A stretch of 64,000 nt of DNA from an uncultured Acetatifactor sp. (lineage in GTDB: Bacteria > Bacillota > Clostridia > Lachnospirales > Lachnospiraceae). Below, in pieces: positions 33,008 through 42,334 of the stretch (position 1 is the stretch's first letter; each line of letters opens with the position of its first letter). Under the pieces are notes generated by a model. That model was not told where the DNA came from and did no database searches. It saw only the letters and a program-made list of their open reading frames with translations. The translations under genes and the position numbers were made by a program. The stretch spans positions 1 to 64,000 of the forward strand of contig CAJUSI010000098.1 in NCBI GenBank assembly GCA_910589035.1. Reading direction: 5' to 3'.

Positions 33008-33446
33008 CTCTCCTACCTGTGATGTACTTCAATATATTTTTCCGCAATCGCATCCTCCCATGGGGCCAAAACCTTAATATTCCTTTTTACCAGGCACTTC
33101 CAGGATGTTCCTGAAAATCCTGTCTAAACAATCTCCTCAAACCACAAAATTACTTTCATGAGAGCCCCAAGTACAAAAAACATCCAAACTGGACTTACTT
33201 AAACCACTTGACTGCTATCTTTTTTACGTAAGTCACCATAATCCAAAAGATTGGATATGTACCACCATCTCAGCGAATTTCGCATCACAGTCTTTTCAGG
33301 CAGGAATGCTTTCCATCTATTTCAAACCCGTTCTCCATAACATACCTGCTTCTTCAAGATATATCTTTGCACTTTCTTCAGATAATTTCCTTCCTGCAAT
33401 ATTTTCATAATGCTTTCTTCTGAAAAAATATTTTTTCTGCACCAGT
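33008..33446. other. Gene-free stretch of about 440 bases
   Basis: No supported gene. A minus-strand frame of 79 codons (33317-33556) overlaps the neighbouring acetyltransferase and has no clear ribosome site. The region is A/T-richer than its surroundings and may be decayed DNA upstream of the Rpn gene. Confidence 0.5.
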
Positions 33447-34079
33447 TTACTCACGCTCCCGCAAAATGTGCCACACATCATTACCACAAAAACCACATTT
33501 ACGATATAACCCTTCCGGATTATCAGTATTTTCGCATTTTCCTGATACCGTAACAAATCCCGCCGCTTTCCTCATTCTCCACAACAGTTCCAGTACCAGA
33601 TAACTTCCTAATCCACGTCTGCGATAATCCTTTGATACCTGAATCCATTCCAATACACCCTCGCCAATCTCACGATCCAATTCTGCAATGCCAGTTGCAA
33701 CAATTTTTCCTTTATCATCATCCCTGACAGCCAGCCAAAGTCCTGCGCAATATTGCTCTCTGACCAGATAGTTCTGTATTTCAGACATCGTAATGCCAAT
33801 GTCTTCATAACAGCTGTTGATATGATCTGCAAAATCAGGTACAGAGGCTTCGCAAAGAGAAAAGCCCTCCGGCAGTGACACAGGCTTTATTTCCCACATG
33901 TGATGCAGCAAACGGAAGTATGGTTCATCAACGTATCGTTTTAACAACTCTGCATCGAACTCCCTGTCATGTAAAATTTTCATATTGTCAGGTATGGAAA
34001 TACAAACGGTCTTCCAATAGGGGATGGATGCCGTGCCGCATGGATTTTCAAGATATTGTTGCTTGATTATTTCATTCAT
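33447..34079 (-). CDS. GNAT N-acetyltransferase
   Basis: 210 residues with an extra N-terminal part (about 1-60) and a GNAT core with the acetyl-CoA loop RRRGLGSYLVLELLWRM and a late GLYRKCGF segment. Acceptor unknown. GAGAAGGG lies upstream of the ATG. Confidence 0.82.
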   Translation of the reverse strand: MNEIIKQQYLENPCGTASIPYWKTVCISIPDNMKILHDREFDAELLKRYVDEPYFRLLHHMWEIKPVSLPEGFSLCEASVPDFADHINSCYEDIGITMSEIQNYLVREQYCAGLWLAVRDDDKGKIVATGIAELDREIGEGVLEWIQVSKDYRRRGLGSYLVLELLWRMRKAAGFVTVSGKCENTDNPEGLYRKCGFCGNDVWHILRERE

Positions 34080-34192
34080 AAATTATCCCTTCTCCGGATT
34101 GTCCGGAGCTGTTGGAGACCGCTTTTCCTCCCGGTTTTGAGCATAGCTCCGAGTCGCAACCATAAAAAAGAAGACAAACCGCAATGACAGCA

Positions 34193-34996
34193 TCAGCCAC
34201 AGAGATATGCAATGACATTTTCCACATTCCATTTTAGCCTGTGCGGAATATCTTCTCTCCGGCTCAGAACCGCCATGACCCCAGCACCATCCATGTAATG
34301 GAGTCTGGGATATTCCCAGCCGAAGCTTTTAATAAGCCGTAAAGTAAAAGCCTCATACTCCATGGCATCTGTCGTCCCGATATGAAAAATTCCTTTTTTA
34401 TTTTCACGGAGGATCCACTCAACATAATCTGCAATCTGTACGTCTGTCACGTAGTTGCACATGAAATTTTTATAGACATCCAGTGTACCTGCCTCACATC
34501 CATTCTTAACCTGACGCATTCTGGCAGAATTTTTTCCATATACAAACGGAATCCTCAATATAACCGCCTGATTGCCCAAAATCTCCCTTAACCTGTTCTC
34601 ACATAGAATTTTGAACTTTCCATACTCACTGACAGATTCCGGACAGTCGTTTTCATAATGAGACGAAACCAGATTTCCGTCAAAAACGTTAACAGTGGAG
34701 AAATAAAGCATTCTTCCCTGGTTGTTCCGCAAATACTCTGCTGCAAGCGCATGTGCTTCCATCTGTCTCTGGAAATCTCCCCTCAATGCAGATATTACAA
34801 TATTCGGTGCAATTTCTTCTAACAAATCATTTATCTGTTCATGATTTTCCAGAGAAAAAAACCGCATCCGGGGATTGTCTGATTCTTTACGGAAATACGT
34901 TCCATATACATCAAACATATCATTTTGACTTAACTGTCGGAAGACTGCTGCACCGACTGTTCCACTTGCTCCTAATACCAATATTTTTTCCATCAT
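34193..34996 (-). CDS. NAD(P)-dependent sugar-nucleotide reductase/epimerase-like protein
   Basis: Short-chain dehydrogenase of the RmlD/epimerase type, 267 residues. The nucleotide-binding motif is VLGASGTVGAAVF. The family motif FSTVNVFDG and the YxxxK-like pair (YGKFK) are in place, so it is probably active. It could make or modify a cell-surface sugar; no rhamnose genes lie nearby, so its substrate is open. It is 28 bases upstream of rlmH, facing the same way. Confidence 0.82.
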   Translation of the reverse strand: MMEKILVLGASGTVGAAVFRQLSQNDMFDVYGTYFRKESDNPRMRFFSLENHEQINDLLEEIAPNIVISALRGDFQRQMEAHALAAEYLRNNQGRMLYFSTVNVFDGNLVSSHYENDCPESVSEYGKFKILCENRLREILGNQAVILRIPFVYGKNSARMRQVKNGCEAGTLDVYKNFMCNYVTDVQIADYVEWILRENKKGIFHIGTTDAMEYEAFTLRLIKSFGWEYPRLHYMDGAGVMAVLSRREDIPHRLKWNVENVIAYLCG

Positions 34997-35024
34997 TGTT
35001 AACCTTTTCTGCCTCTTTTCGCCC

Positions 35025-35504
35025 TCACTTGTGGTACGGCGCTCCCTGTATAATCCGGAAGGCCCGGTAAATCTGCTCCACCAGTATCACCCGCATAAGC
35101 TGGTGGGGAAATGTCATATCGGAAAAGCTCAGCGCCATGTCGGAGCGTCTGCGCACGGACTCATGCAGGCCCAGGGAGCCGCCGATGACAAACACAATAT
35201 GGCTGGTTCCCCTTACCGTCAGCCCCTCCATCCATCCGGCGAAGGCTTCGGAAGACAGCCGCCTGCCCTCAATCTCCAGAGTACAGACAAAGGCGTCCTC
35301 CCGGATTTTCTCCAGAAGGCGCCTTGCCTCTTTTTCCTTTATCTGCTCCTCCAGAGCCTCGCCGGCCCCGTCGGGCGTTTTTTCGTCCGCCACTTCCAGA
35401 AAGTCAAGCCTGCAATACTTCCCCAGCCGCTTCTCATATTCGGAAATGGCATCCCGCCAGAATTTTTCCTTGATCTTTCCCACACATGCAATGCTGATTC
35501 TCAC
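35025..35504 (-). CDS. rlmH: 23S rRNA pseudouridine-1915 N3-methyltransferase RlmH
   Basis: 159 residues, the expected length of RlmH, a SPOUT methyltransferase that methylates pseudouridine 1915 of 23S rRNA using SAM. The knot region is well kept (FVIGGSLGLHESV, then MTFPHQLMRVILVEQIYRAFRI). The start codon is GTG with GGAG six bases upstream (35504). Confidence 0.95.
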   Translation of the reverse strand: MRISIACVGKIKEKFWRDAISEYEKRLGKYCRLDFLEVADEKTPDGAGEALEEQIKEKEARRLLEKIREDAFVCTLEIEGRRLSSEAFAGWMEGLTVRGTSHIVFVIGGSLGLHESVRRRSDMALSFSDMTFPHQLMRVILVEQIYRAFRIIQGAPYHK

Positions 35505-35558
35505 ATTTACTCCTGTTCCTTATATGCCTGAATCCGCATATAAATCGCTTAAAATAAA

Positions 35559-35867
35559 TCAAACCGTTGCATACTCATAGTCCATACAGGCCCGGTTGCA
35601 GGTAACGCTCCGCACATATTTCCCCGCTTCCACATGGGCCGGATGGTTCTGGTAAGCGGCCAGCGCATCCAATGTCTCAAATGTGGAAATCAGCGCTACA
35701 TCCCGGTTGCTGGAGGAAAGCTGGTTTTGCAGCACCTGTATCTCCACAGCTCCGGGAACCAGCTCCCTGATGGGCTCCAACAGCGCCTTCATTTTCGCCC
35801 CTGCTTCCGCCTTCTCCGTCTCAGATAAACTCTCCACAAAATTCCAAAGAACGATATGCTTTACCAT
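35559..35867 (-). CDS. Dabb-family stress-responsive A/B barrel protein
   Basis: 102 residues of the small dimeric alpha-beta barrel (Dabb) family: MVKHIVLWNF start and a HPAHVEAGKYV segment. Family members are small enzymes or stress proteins with unclear roles. AGGAGG is upstream of the ATG. Confidence 0.88.
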   Translation of the reverse strand: MVKHIVLWNFVESLSETEKAEAGAKMKALLEPIRELVPGAVEIQVLQNQLSSSNRDVALISTFETLDALAAYQNHPAHVEAGKYVRSVTCNRACMDYEYATV

Positions 35868-35939
35868 TCACAAGCCTCCTGGTTTCTAATATCATGTAAT
35901 GAATCCGCAGGAACCAGATTCCTCTCCTGTATCAGATCT

Positions 35940-36380
35940 TCAAACTATCTCTTTTGCCATAAATAAAACATGCCCGCAGTCTGAAAACCCATTTTTCCGA
36001 TAAAAATCGGGTGCGGGTGCATATTTATTGGTTGAAAGAGTTATTCCTGCCAGTCCGCCTTCATTCACGTATTTCTCGATCTGTCTCAGCAGCATGGAAC
36101 CATATCCCTTATGCTGGAATTCCGGTTTCACAAACATTTCCTCTACAAAAACTTCACTATTATTCCACCATACTTTTTCGTGTGCGAATACGCTGCCGAT
36201 GATATCTCTCCCATTCTCCAATACATATCCCACAAACTTCTTCCCTTCAAAAAAATCCGTAAGATATTCTGTGGCCGTTTTGGCCGTCCAACGGCACTGC
36301 CACATTTCATTGTTGTAAACGCTACATAAAATATCTGCGCATTGAGCTATATCATCTCTCTCCATTTTGCGAATAATCAT
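35940..36380 (-). CDS. GNAT N-acetyltransferase
   Basis: 146 residues with a GNAT core (FVEEMFVKPEFQHKGYGSMLL, then FYRKNGFSDCGH). The start codon follows, one base later, the stop of a duplicated copy of the nfnB 3' end, so this gene probably once followed nfnB directly in an operon. The ribosome site is weak and lies inside the duplicated piece. Confidence 0.85.
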   Translation of the reverse strand: MIIRKMERDDIAQCADILCSVYNNEMWQCRWTAKTATEYLTDFFEGKKFVGYVLENGRDIIGSVFAHEKVWWNNSEVFVEEMFVKPEFQHKGYGSMLLRQIEKYVNEGGLAGITLSTNKYAPAPDFYRKNGFSDCGHVLFMAKEIV

Positions 36381-36520
36381 TTTACTGCTTGCCGCTCAGG
36401 TATTCGTCGATCCCTTTCGCCGCCGCCTTACCGGCACCTCATAGCAAGCCATGGGTGCCGTGGTTACTTACTGCTCAGGTATTCGTCGATTCCTTTCGCC
36501 GCCGCCTTACCGGCACCCAT
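36381..36520 (-). repeat. Duplicated 3' end of nfnB
   Basis: The last ~50 bases of nfnB (GAGKAAAKGIDEYLS) are present twice, at about 36386-36438 and 36468-36520, with ~30 unrelated bases between. The outer copy encodes ...EYLSGKQ and a stop, the inner (current) gene end ...EYLSSK. Confidence 0.85.
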
Positions 36521-37849
36521 GGCCAGGATAACGGTGGCTGCGCCCGTGACGGCGTCCCCTCCGGCATATACTCCTTCCTTGGTAGTCTGGCCGTTGGATT
36601 CCTCGGCCACAATGCACTTCCATTTATTGGTCTCCAGCCCCTCCGTTGTGGAAGAAATCAACGGATTCGGGGAAGTCCCCAGGGACATAATGACCGTATC
36701 CAGCTCCATGATGAACTCGGAGCCCGGAATCTCCACGGGACGCCTGCGCCCGGAGGCGTCCGGCTCCCCCAGCTCCATCCGGATACATTTCATGCCGGTG
36801 ACCCAGCCCTTCTCATCCGCAAGGATTTCCGTGGGATTGGTGAGCAGGTCGAAGATGATGCCTTCCTCCCTGGCATGATGGACCTCCTCCACCCTGGCAG
36901 GAAGCTCCTCCTCGCTGCGTCGGTACACGATATGCACTTCCGCCCCCAGGCGCAGCGCAGTCCTGGCCGCATCCATGGCCACGTTGCCGCCGCCTACCAC
37001 AGCCACCTTTTTGCTGTGCATGATGGGGGTGTTGGAATTGCCGTCAAAGGCCTTCATCAGGTTGCTCCTGGTCAGGTACTCATTGGCGGAAAATACGCCG
37101 TTGGAGTTCTCCCCGGGAATGCCCATGAATTTCGGCAGGCCCGCGCCGGAGCCGATGAATACGGCCGCAAACCCTTCCTCCTGAATCAGCTCATCGATGG
37201 TGACGGACTTGCCCACCACCACATTGGTCTCTATCTTCACGCCCAGACCCTTCACATTCTCGATTTCCTCCGCCACCACAGCCTTCTTGGGCAGACGGAA
37301 CTCCGGAATGCCGTACACCAGTACGCCGCCGGGCTCATGCAGCGCCTCAAAGATGGTCACATCATACCCCATCTTCGCCAGATCCCCCGCACAGGTTAAG
37401 CCCGCAGGGCCGGAGCCGATGACGGCCACCTTCTTTCCCTTCTTTTCCGCCGCGCCGACAGGTTGGATGCCGTTCTCCCTGGCCCAGTCGGCCACGAAAC
37501 GCTCCAGCTTGCCGATGGAGACAGGATCTCCCTTGATGCCCCGGATGCACTTCCCCTCGCACTGGGTCTCCTGGGGACATACCCGCCCGCACACCGCCGG
37601 AAGGGCGCTGGCCCTGCTGATGATCTGATATGCCTCCGCGATGTCCCCCTCCTTTACCTTCTCGATAAAAGCAGGAATATCGATTGCCACAGGGCATCCC
37701 TTGACGCACTGTGCATTCTTACAGTTGATGCATCTGGAAGCCTCCGCCTGGGCTTCCTCTTTATTATATCCCAGACATACTTCCTCAAAATTGGCAGCGC
37801 GCTCCTTCGCGTCCTGCTCCCTCACCGGGACTTTCGTCAAAACGTCCAT
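36464..37849 (-). CDS. nfnB: NfnB, NADPH-binding subunit of the electron-bifurcating Nfn complex
   Basis: 461 residues homologous to the glutamate synthase small subunit. N-terminal cysteines form two 4Fe-4S sites (CINCKNAQCVKGCPV and CGRVCPQETQCEG), then the FAD motif VIGSGPAGL and the NADPH motif VVGGGNVAMDAAR. With nfnA upstream it should couple NADH, ferredoxin and NADP+ in anaerobic metabolism; an alternative name is NADPH-dependent glutamate synthase small chain. The gap to nfnA is unusually long (191 bases) and holds an inverted-repeat element. The C-terminus has been rebuilt by a partial duplication. Confidence 0.9.
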   Translation of the reverse strand: MDVLTKVPVREQDAKERAANFEEVCLGYNKEEAQAEASRCINCKNAQCVKGCPVAIDIPAFIEKVKEGDIAEAYQIISRASALPAVCGRVCPQETQCEGKCIRGIKGDPVSIGKLERFVADWARENGIQPVGAAEKKGKKVAVIGSGPAGLTCAGDLAKMGYDVTIFEALHEPGGVLVYGIPEFRLPKKAVVAEEIENVKGLGVKIETNVVVGKSVTIDELIQEEGFAAVFIGSGAGLPKFMGIPGENSNGVFSANEYLTRSNLMKAFDGNSNTPIMHSKKVAVVGGGNVAMDAARTALRLGAEVHIVYRRSEEELPARVEEVHHAREEGIIFDLLTNPTEILADEKGWVTGMKCIRMELGEPDASGRRRPVEIPGSEFIMELDTVIMSLGTSPNPLISSTTEGLETNKWKCIVAEESNGQTTKEGVYAGGDAVTGAATVILAMGAGKAAAKGIDEYLSSK

Positions 37850-37876
37850 TTATTCTCAATCCTCCATATTTCTATA

Positions 37877-38012
37877 CTATGCTCTCGGAATCTCCAGGCC
37901 TTATCCTATGCGGCTTCCAAGACACCATTTTGATCAATTCCCCCGCTTTTTTCGAAAAACACGAATCAGAAGCCACCGTTTTCTGTCAAAAGATTCCGAG
38001 AGACTATTGTAC
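37877..38012. repeat. Inverted-repeat element, copy B of the family
   Basis: Ends GCTCTCGGAATCT and AGATTCCGAGAGACTATT, with internal similarity to copy C (TTCCCCCGCTTTT). It lies between nfnA and nfnB, which are normally adjacent. Confidence 0.75.
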
Positions 38013-38040
38013 TTTGCGGGCTTAGAAAATCTTTGCACAC

Positions 38041-38916
38041 TTAGCAGTTCCCGCACCCGCCGTGGTGGGTATCCCCCTCCTGGAGCTTCAGTATGGCCCT
38101 GCCCTCCTCGGTCCTGTAGAGGGTCTGCCGCCTCATGGCCTCATCGAAATTCACCCCATGTCCGTCGAATTCCGGCCCGTCCACGCAGGCGAACTTCACC
38201 TTTCCGTCCACCGTCACACGGCAGGCGCCGCACATGCCCGTGCCGTCCACCATAATGGGATTCAGACTGACCACGGTGGGGAGATTCAGTTCCTTCGTCA
38301 GCAGGCAGACAAATTTCATCATGATCATGGGACCGATGGCAATGCAGACATCATACTGCTTCCCCTCGGCCACCAGATCCTTGATGGTCTGGGTGACCAT
38401 GCCGCTGCGGCCATAAGAGCCGTCGTCGGTGGTAATATAGAGATTTCCGGCAACCGCCTCCATCTCCTTCTCCAGAATCAGGAGCTCCTTCGTCTTGCTC
38501 CCCACGATCACATCCGCTTCCACCCCGTTCTCATGCAGCCATTTCACCTGGGGGTACACCGGTGCAGCTCCCACTCCCCCCGCCACAAAGAGAATCTTCT
38601 TCTTTTTCAGTTCATCCGGAGTTTCCTTCACCAGCTCGGAAGGGCAGCCCAGGGGGCCCACAAAATCATGAAAAGAATCCCCTTCTTCCAGCTGCGCCAT
38701 CATCTGCGTCCCTGCTCCCACGCACTGGAACACAATGGTTACCGTTCCCTTCTCCCTGTCATAATCGCAGACGGTGAGGGGAATCCGCTCTGCCTCCGCA
38801 TCCATTCTCACGATGACAAACTGTCCGGGCTGGCATGCTTTTGCCACTCTTTTTGCTTCCACATCCATGAGATAAATATTTGTGGTCAGCTCTTGCTTCT
38901 TTACAATCCTGTACAT
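38041..38916 (-). CDS. nfnA: NfnA, FAD/2Fe-2S subunit of the Nfn complex
   Basis: 291 residues of the sulfide/dihydroorotate dehydrogenase electron-transfer type: FAD domain (QFVIVRMDAEAERIPLTVCD), NADH-binding core (LFVAGGVGAAPVYPQVKWL) and a C-terminal 2Fe-2S site (MCGACRVTV, FACVDGPEFDG). GGAGAGG lies upstream of the ATG. It is transcribed before nfnB. Confidence 0.92.
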   Translation of the reverse strand: MYRIVKKQELTTNIYLMDVEAKRVAKACQPGQFVIVRMDAEAERIPLTVCDYDREKGTVTIVFQCVGAGTQMMAQLEEGDSFHDFVGPLGCPSELVKETPDELKKKKILFVAGGVGAAPVYPQVKWLHENGVEADVIVGSKTKELLILEKEMEAVAGNLYITTDDGSYGRSGMVTQTIKDLVAEGKQYDVCIAIGPMIMMKFVCLLTKELNLPTVVSLNPIMVDGTGMCGACRVTVDGKVKFACVDGPEFDGHGVNFDEAMRRQTLYRTEEGRAILKLQEGDTHHGGCGNC

Positions 38917-38936
38917 AATTCACCTCTCCGTTCCCC

Positions 38937-40409
38937 TTACTGGGAATCCTCTTTCTCATCTATTTCTTCCAGGCTCAGGTTGCCCCGATCATCCCGCTGC
39001 AGCCTGAAGCGCTGCCCTGTGTACGCGTTTACGGCAAAATTATTTCCCGTCCTGGTTCTGTTTCCGTCCGCCGTCTGATAGAATTCCACAATCACATAGA
39101 AATCATCCACTCTGCTGATATTTCTCACATATTGATATTCATACTGATAGGAATCTCCGGATTCGTCAAAATGTCCCTCCCAATCATAGATCTTGCCTGT
39201 CTCAAGGGAATACTCTATGACCGAATCCACAGCCTCCTCCGGCGTATAATCCGTATGCATCTCAAGTCTGTAGCTTCTCTCCGCAACGGTTCCCGTCACC
39301 CCGTCCACGATTCTGGCAAATTTGAAAGTGGATCTGCCAAGAGGCATGGGTATGGGCCCCGTATAGGGGATGGAGGAATAGGTGGGATCCGAACCGTCCG
39401 TTGTATAGTATACATCGCCCTCTTCGCCGATCACTTCAATGAAAATCGGGAATTCATACTCCCCGCTCAGAACGCTGATCTCAGGCGGCAGAATCTCATT
39501 ATTGTCAATATTGTATTCCTTGGTCACCACATCGCTGGCGGTTCCTCTTTCGTTCACGAAATACGCCTTTATGATATACTCACCGTTCTCCAGAATAATA
39601 GGCGCCGTATATTGGGTGCTTTCCTCCGTGGGTTCGCTTCCGTCCATAGTATAATATATTTTCCCGGAACCGTCGGCCGAGAGCTTAAGCGGCTGAATGC
39701 TGGTATAATACCCCTCGTTAATGCTGAACTCCGGCGCCTTTACAATATAGTTCTGATACTGCGCTATCAGAGAATCATTCTCACTGGCCAGCAGCAGATC
39801 ATTGATAGTCTGATAATCCCCCCGGTCACGGTATATGCCGATCAGCTTACCGTAAGCCCCCTCCAGCTGCTCTGAGGTGGCCTTTTCGCTGCTTATGATT
39901 TCCCTTAAAAGGTATTCATACTCCACCTTATTATTCTTAAGAAGATACACATCCGCCAGATTGAAAATCAGCTCAATATTGCCGGCATCAAGCTCCAGCG
40001 CCCGATTATAGCAGGCAATCGCCTCGTCGTATTTCCCCTGTTCCATATACTGCGCCGCCCTGTTGGACTGATACTCTTCGGAATTATAATTATGTATGTA
40101 CCATGCCATCCCCGATACCGTTACAAGCAGGAAAAAGAGAAATACCAGCAGTACCTTAATCCAATGTCTTTTCCTGCGGACGGGCTTCTCCCCGCCGCCC
40201 TCTGTCAGTTCTTCCCCGGCTTCCTGTGTCCCTTCTTCCCGAACTCCCGGCATCTCCTCATGAAGCTCCTCCAGAATGCCGTTGATGGTCTGTTCCATAT
40301 CTCTTTCCAGCTCCGGGTCAAAATCAGGCACTATGTGAATATCCTCTCCACAGTGCTCACAATACAGGGATCCCTCGGCCATTTCTTCTCCGCAATTGGG
40401 ACATTTCAT
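38937..40409 (-). CDS. Zinc-ribbon, TPR and chitobiase-like repeat membrane protein
   Basis: 490 residues: an N-terminal zinc ribbon (CPNCGEEM... YCEHCGE), an acidic linker, one transmembrane helix (about residues 84-105), a TPR unit (QGKYDEAIACYNRALELDAGN), and two chitobiase C-terminal-like beta domains (GKIYYTMDGSEPT and GDVYYTTDGSDPT). The mixture suggests a cytoplasmic sensor end and an outer surface part. It lies 17 bases downstream of fhs and 20 bases upstream of nfnA; its role is unknown. Confidence 0.72.
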   Translation of the reverse strand: MKCPNCGEEMAEGSLYCEHCGEDIHIVPDFDPELERDMEQTINGILEELHEEMPGVREEGTQEAGEELTEGGGEKPVRRKRHWIKVLLVFLFFLLVTVSGMAWYIHNYNSEEYQSNRAAQYMEQGKYDEAIACYNRALELDAGNIELIFNLADVYLLKNNKVEYEYLLREIISSEKATSEQLEGAYGKLIGIYRDRGDYQTINDLLLASENDSLIAQYQNYIVKAPEFSINEGYYTSIQPLKLSADGSGKIYYTMDGSEPTEESTQYTAPIILENGEYIIKAYFVNERGTASDVVTKEYNIDNNEILPPEISVLSGEYEFPIFIEVIGEEGDVYYTTDGSDPTYSSIPYTGPIPMPLGRSTFKFARIVDGVTGTVAERSYRLEMHTDYTPEEAVDSVIEYSLETGKIYDWEGHFDESGDSYQYEYQYVRNISRVDDFYVIVEFYQTADGNRTRTGNNFAVNAYTGQRFRLQRDDRGNLSLEEIDEKEDSQ

Positions 40410-40426
40410 ATTTCGTTATCTCACTT

Positions 40427-42097
40427 TCAGAACAAACCTGTGATCACACCGTTTTCATCCACGTCAATTCCATAGGCTGCAGGCTTCCCGGACAGGCCCG
40501 GCATGGTCATCACATCCCCTGTCAATGCCACCACAAATCCCGCTCCCGCAGAGACATATATCTCTCTGACCGTAAGCTCAAATCCCTCCGGACGCCCCAG
40601 CTTCCCGGGATCATCCGAGAGGGAATACTGATTTTTGGCCATACAGACAGGCAGACTGCCGAAGCCAAGCTCCGATAGCTTTCGCAGCTGCTTTCTGGCA
40701 GCAGGTGAAAAGCTTACGCTGCCTGCGCCGTATATTTCCCCTGCCACAGTCTGAATCTTCTGTTCCAGCGGAAGGGCATCTTCATACAATACCCGGAAGC
40801 TGCTTTCCTGGTTCTCCAGAACCTCCAGAACCTTCTCCGCCAGTTCTATACCGCCTTCGCCGCCCCTGGCCCAGACCTGCGAAAGGGCAAATCCGCACTG
40901 CCTCTCCTTACAGAACTCCTGCACAAAGCGAATCTCCGCTTCCGTATCCGTCACAAAGGAATTCAATGTCACGATTACCGGCACCCCATATTTCCGGATA
41001 TTTTCAATATGCTTCTCCAGATTTACGATGCCCTTCTTCAGCGCATCCAGATTTTCCATGCTTAAATCCGCTTTTGAAACACCACCATTATACTTCAAAG
41101 CGCGGATGGTTGCAACCAAAACTGCAGCGTCCGGCTTCAGTCCCGTCATGCGGCATTTGATATCAAAGAATTTCTCCGCTCCGAGATCCGCGCCGAATCC
41201 GGCCTCCGTGATGCAGTAATCCGCCATTTTCAGCGCTGCCCTGGTGGCTCTGACGGAGTTGCATCCATGGGCAATATTGGCAAAGGGCCCCCCATGCACC
41301 AACGCCGGCGTATGTTCCAGTGTCTGGATCAGATTAGGCTTCAGCGCATCCTTCAGAAGAGCGGCCATTGCGCCCACCGCCTGCAGCTGTCCTGCCGTCA
41401 CAGGCTCCCCCGCATAATTATATGCCACAATAATTTTGGCAAGGCGTTCCTTCAGATCCATCATATCCGCGGCAAGGCACAGGATAGCCATGATCTCGCT
41501 GGCCACAGTGATGACAAAATGATCCTCCCGCACAAAGCCGTCCATCTTGCTGCCGAGACCCACCACAATATTTCTCAGCACCCTGTCATTCATATCCATA
41601 CAGCGCTTCCAGACAATCTGCCTGGGATCGATCTGCAGTTCGTTCCCCTGCTGGATATGATTGTCCAGAAGTGCGGCCAGAAGGTTGTTAGCAGACGTAA
41701 TTGCGTGAAAATCCCCCGTAAAATGCAGATTCAGCTCCTCCATGGGAACTACCTGGGAATATCCTCCCCCGGCGGCTCCGCCCTTTATGCCAAAACAGGG
41801 CCCCAGAGAAGGCTCCCTCAGGGCCACCACCGCCTTTTTCCCGAGCCTTGCGAATGCCTGGCTCAGTCCCACGCTGGTAGTGGTCTTACCCTCCCCCGCA
41901 GGCGTGGGATTGATGGCCGTCACCAGAATCAGCTTCCCGTCCGGCTTATCCTTCAGGCCCGCCAGGTACTCATCGGAGAGCTTGGCCTTATATTTGCCGT
42001 ACAGCTCCAGTGCATCCTCCGGGATTCCCAGGCGCTCCGCCACCCTGGCAATGGGCTCCATTACAGCTTCCTGTGCAATTTCAATATCTGTCTTCAT
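40427..42097 (-). CDS. fhs: Formate-tetrahydrofolate ligase
   Basis: About 556 residues, the usual length. The enzyme makes 10-formyl-THF from formate, THF and ATP. The ATP site TPAGEGKTTTSVGL and the family blocks REPSLGPCFGIKGGAAGGG and HFTGDFHAITSANNL are complete. The ATG at 42097 is preferred (AGGAGG upstream); a longer frame begins at 42136. Confidence 0.96.
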   Translation of the reverse strand: MKTDIEIAQEAVMEPIARVAERLGIPEDALELYGKYKAKLSDEYLAGLKDKPDGKLILVTAINPTPAGEGKTTTSVGLSQAFARLGKKAVVALREPSLGPCFGIKGGAAGGGYSQVVPMEELNLHFTGDFHAITSANNLLAALLDNHIQQGNELQIDPRQIVWKRCMDMNDRVLRNIVVGLGSKMDGFVREDHFVITVASEIMAILCLAADMMDLKERLAKIIVAYNYAGEPVTAGQLQAVGAMAALLKDALKPNLIQTLEHTPALVHGGPFANIAHGCNSVRATRAALKMADYCITEAGFGADLGAEKFFDIKCRMTGLKPDAAVLVATIRALKYNGGVSKADLSMENLDALKKGIVNLEKHIENIRKYGVPVIVTLNSFVTDTEAEIRFVQEFCKERQCGFALSQVWARGGEGGIELAEKVLEVLENQESSFRVLYEDALPLEQKIQTVAGEIYGAGSVSFSPAARKQLRKLSELGFGSLPVCMAKNQYSLSDDPGKLGRPEGFELTVREIYVSAGAGFVVALTGDVMTMPGLSGKPAAYGIDVDENGVITGLF

Positions 42098-42334
42098 ATT
42101 ATACCTCCTGCCCGCTTCAGCGGGCATCAATTCCATACTGCCCTCTCTGTATCATATTACCGCAGCTGTCTCAGCGCAGCAACTGCATGCCCTCTGTTCT
42201 TCCTTCCGACCAGCTGCTGCTCCGTCCCTGCCGTTCGATTCCTGCCCTGATTCTGCAGCTCTTCCGCCTGCGCCTGCCTTCCGGCGGCTCCGGCGATTCC
42301 TTTCCCGGCTCCGCGGCCATCCTTCCGCCGCCCT

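Noticed and set aside
33317..33556. 79-codon minus-strand frame downstream of an acetyltransferase
   Set aside because: Overlaps the gene's 3' end in another frame and lacks a start signal.
35031..35531. Plus-strand frame opposite rlmH
   Set aside because: rlmH on the minus strand has full family conservation; the other frame is its shadow.
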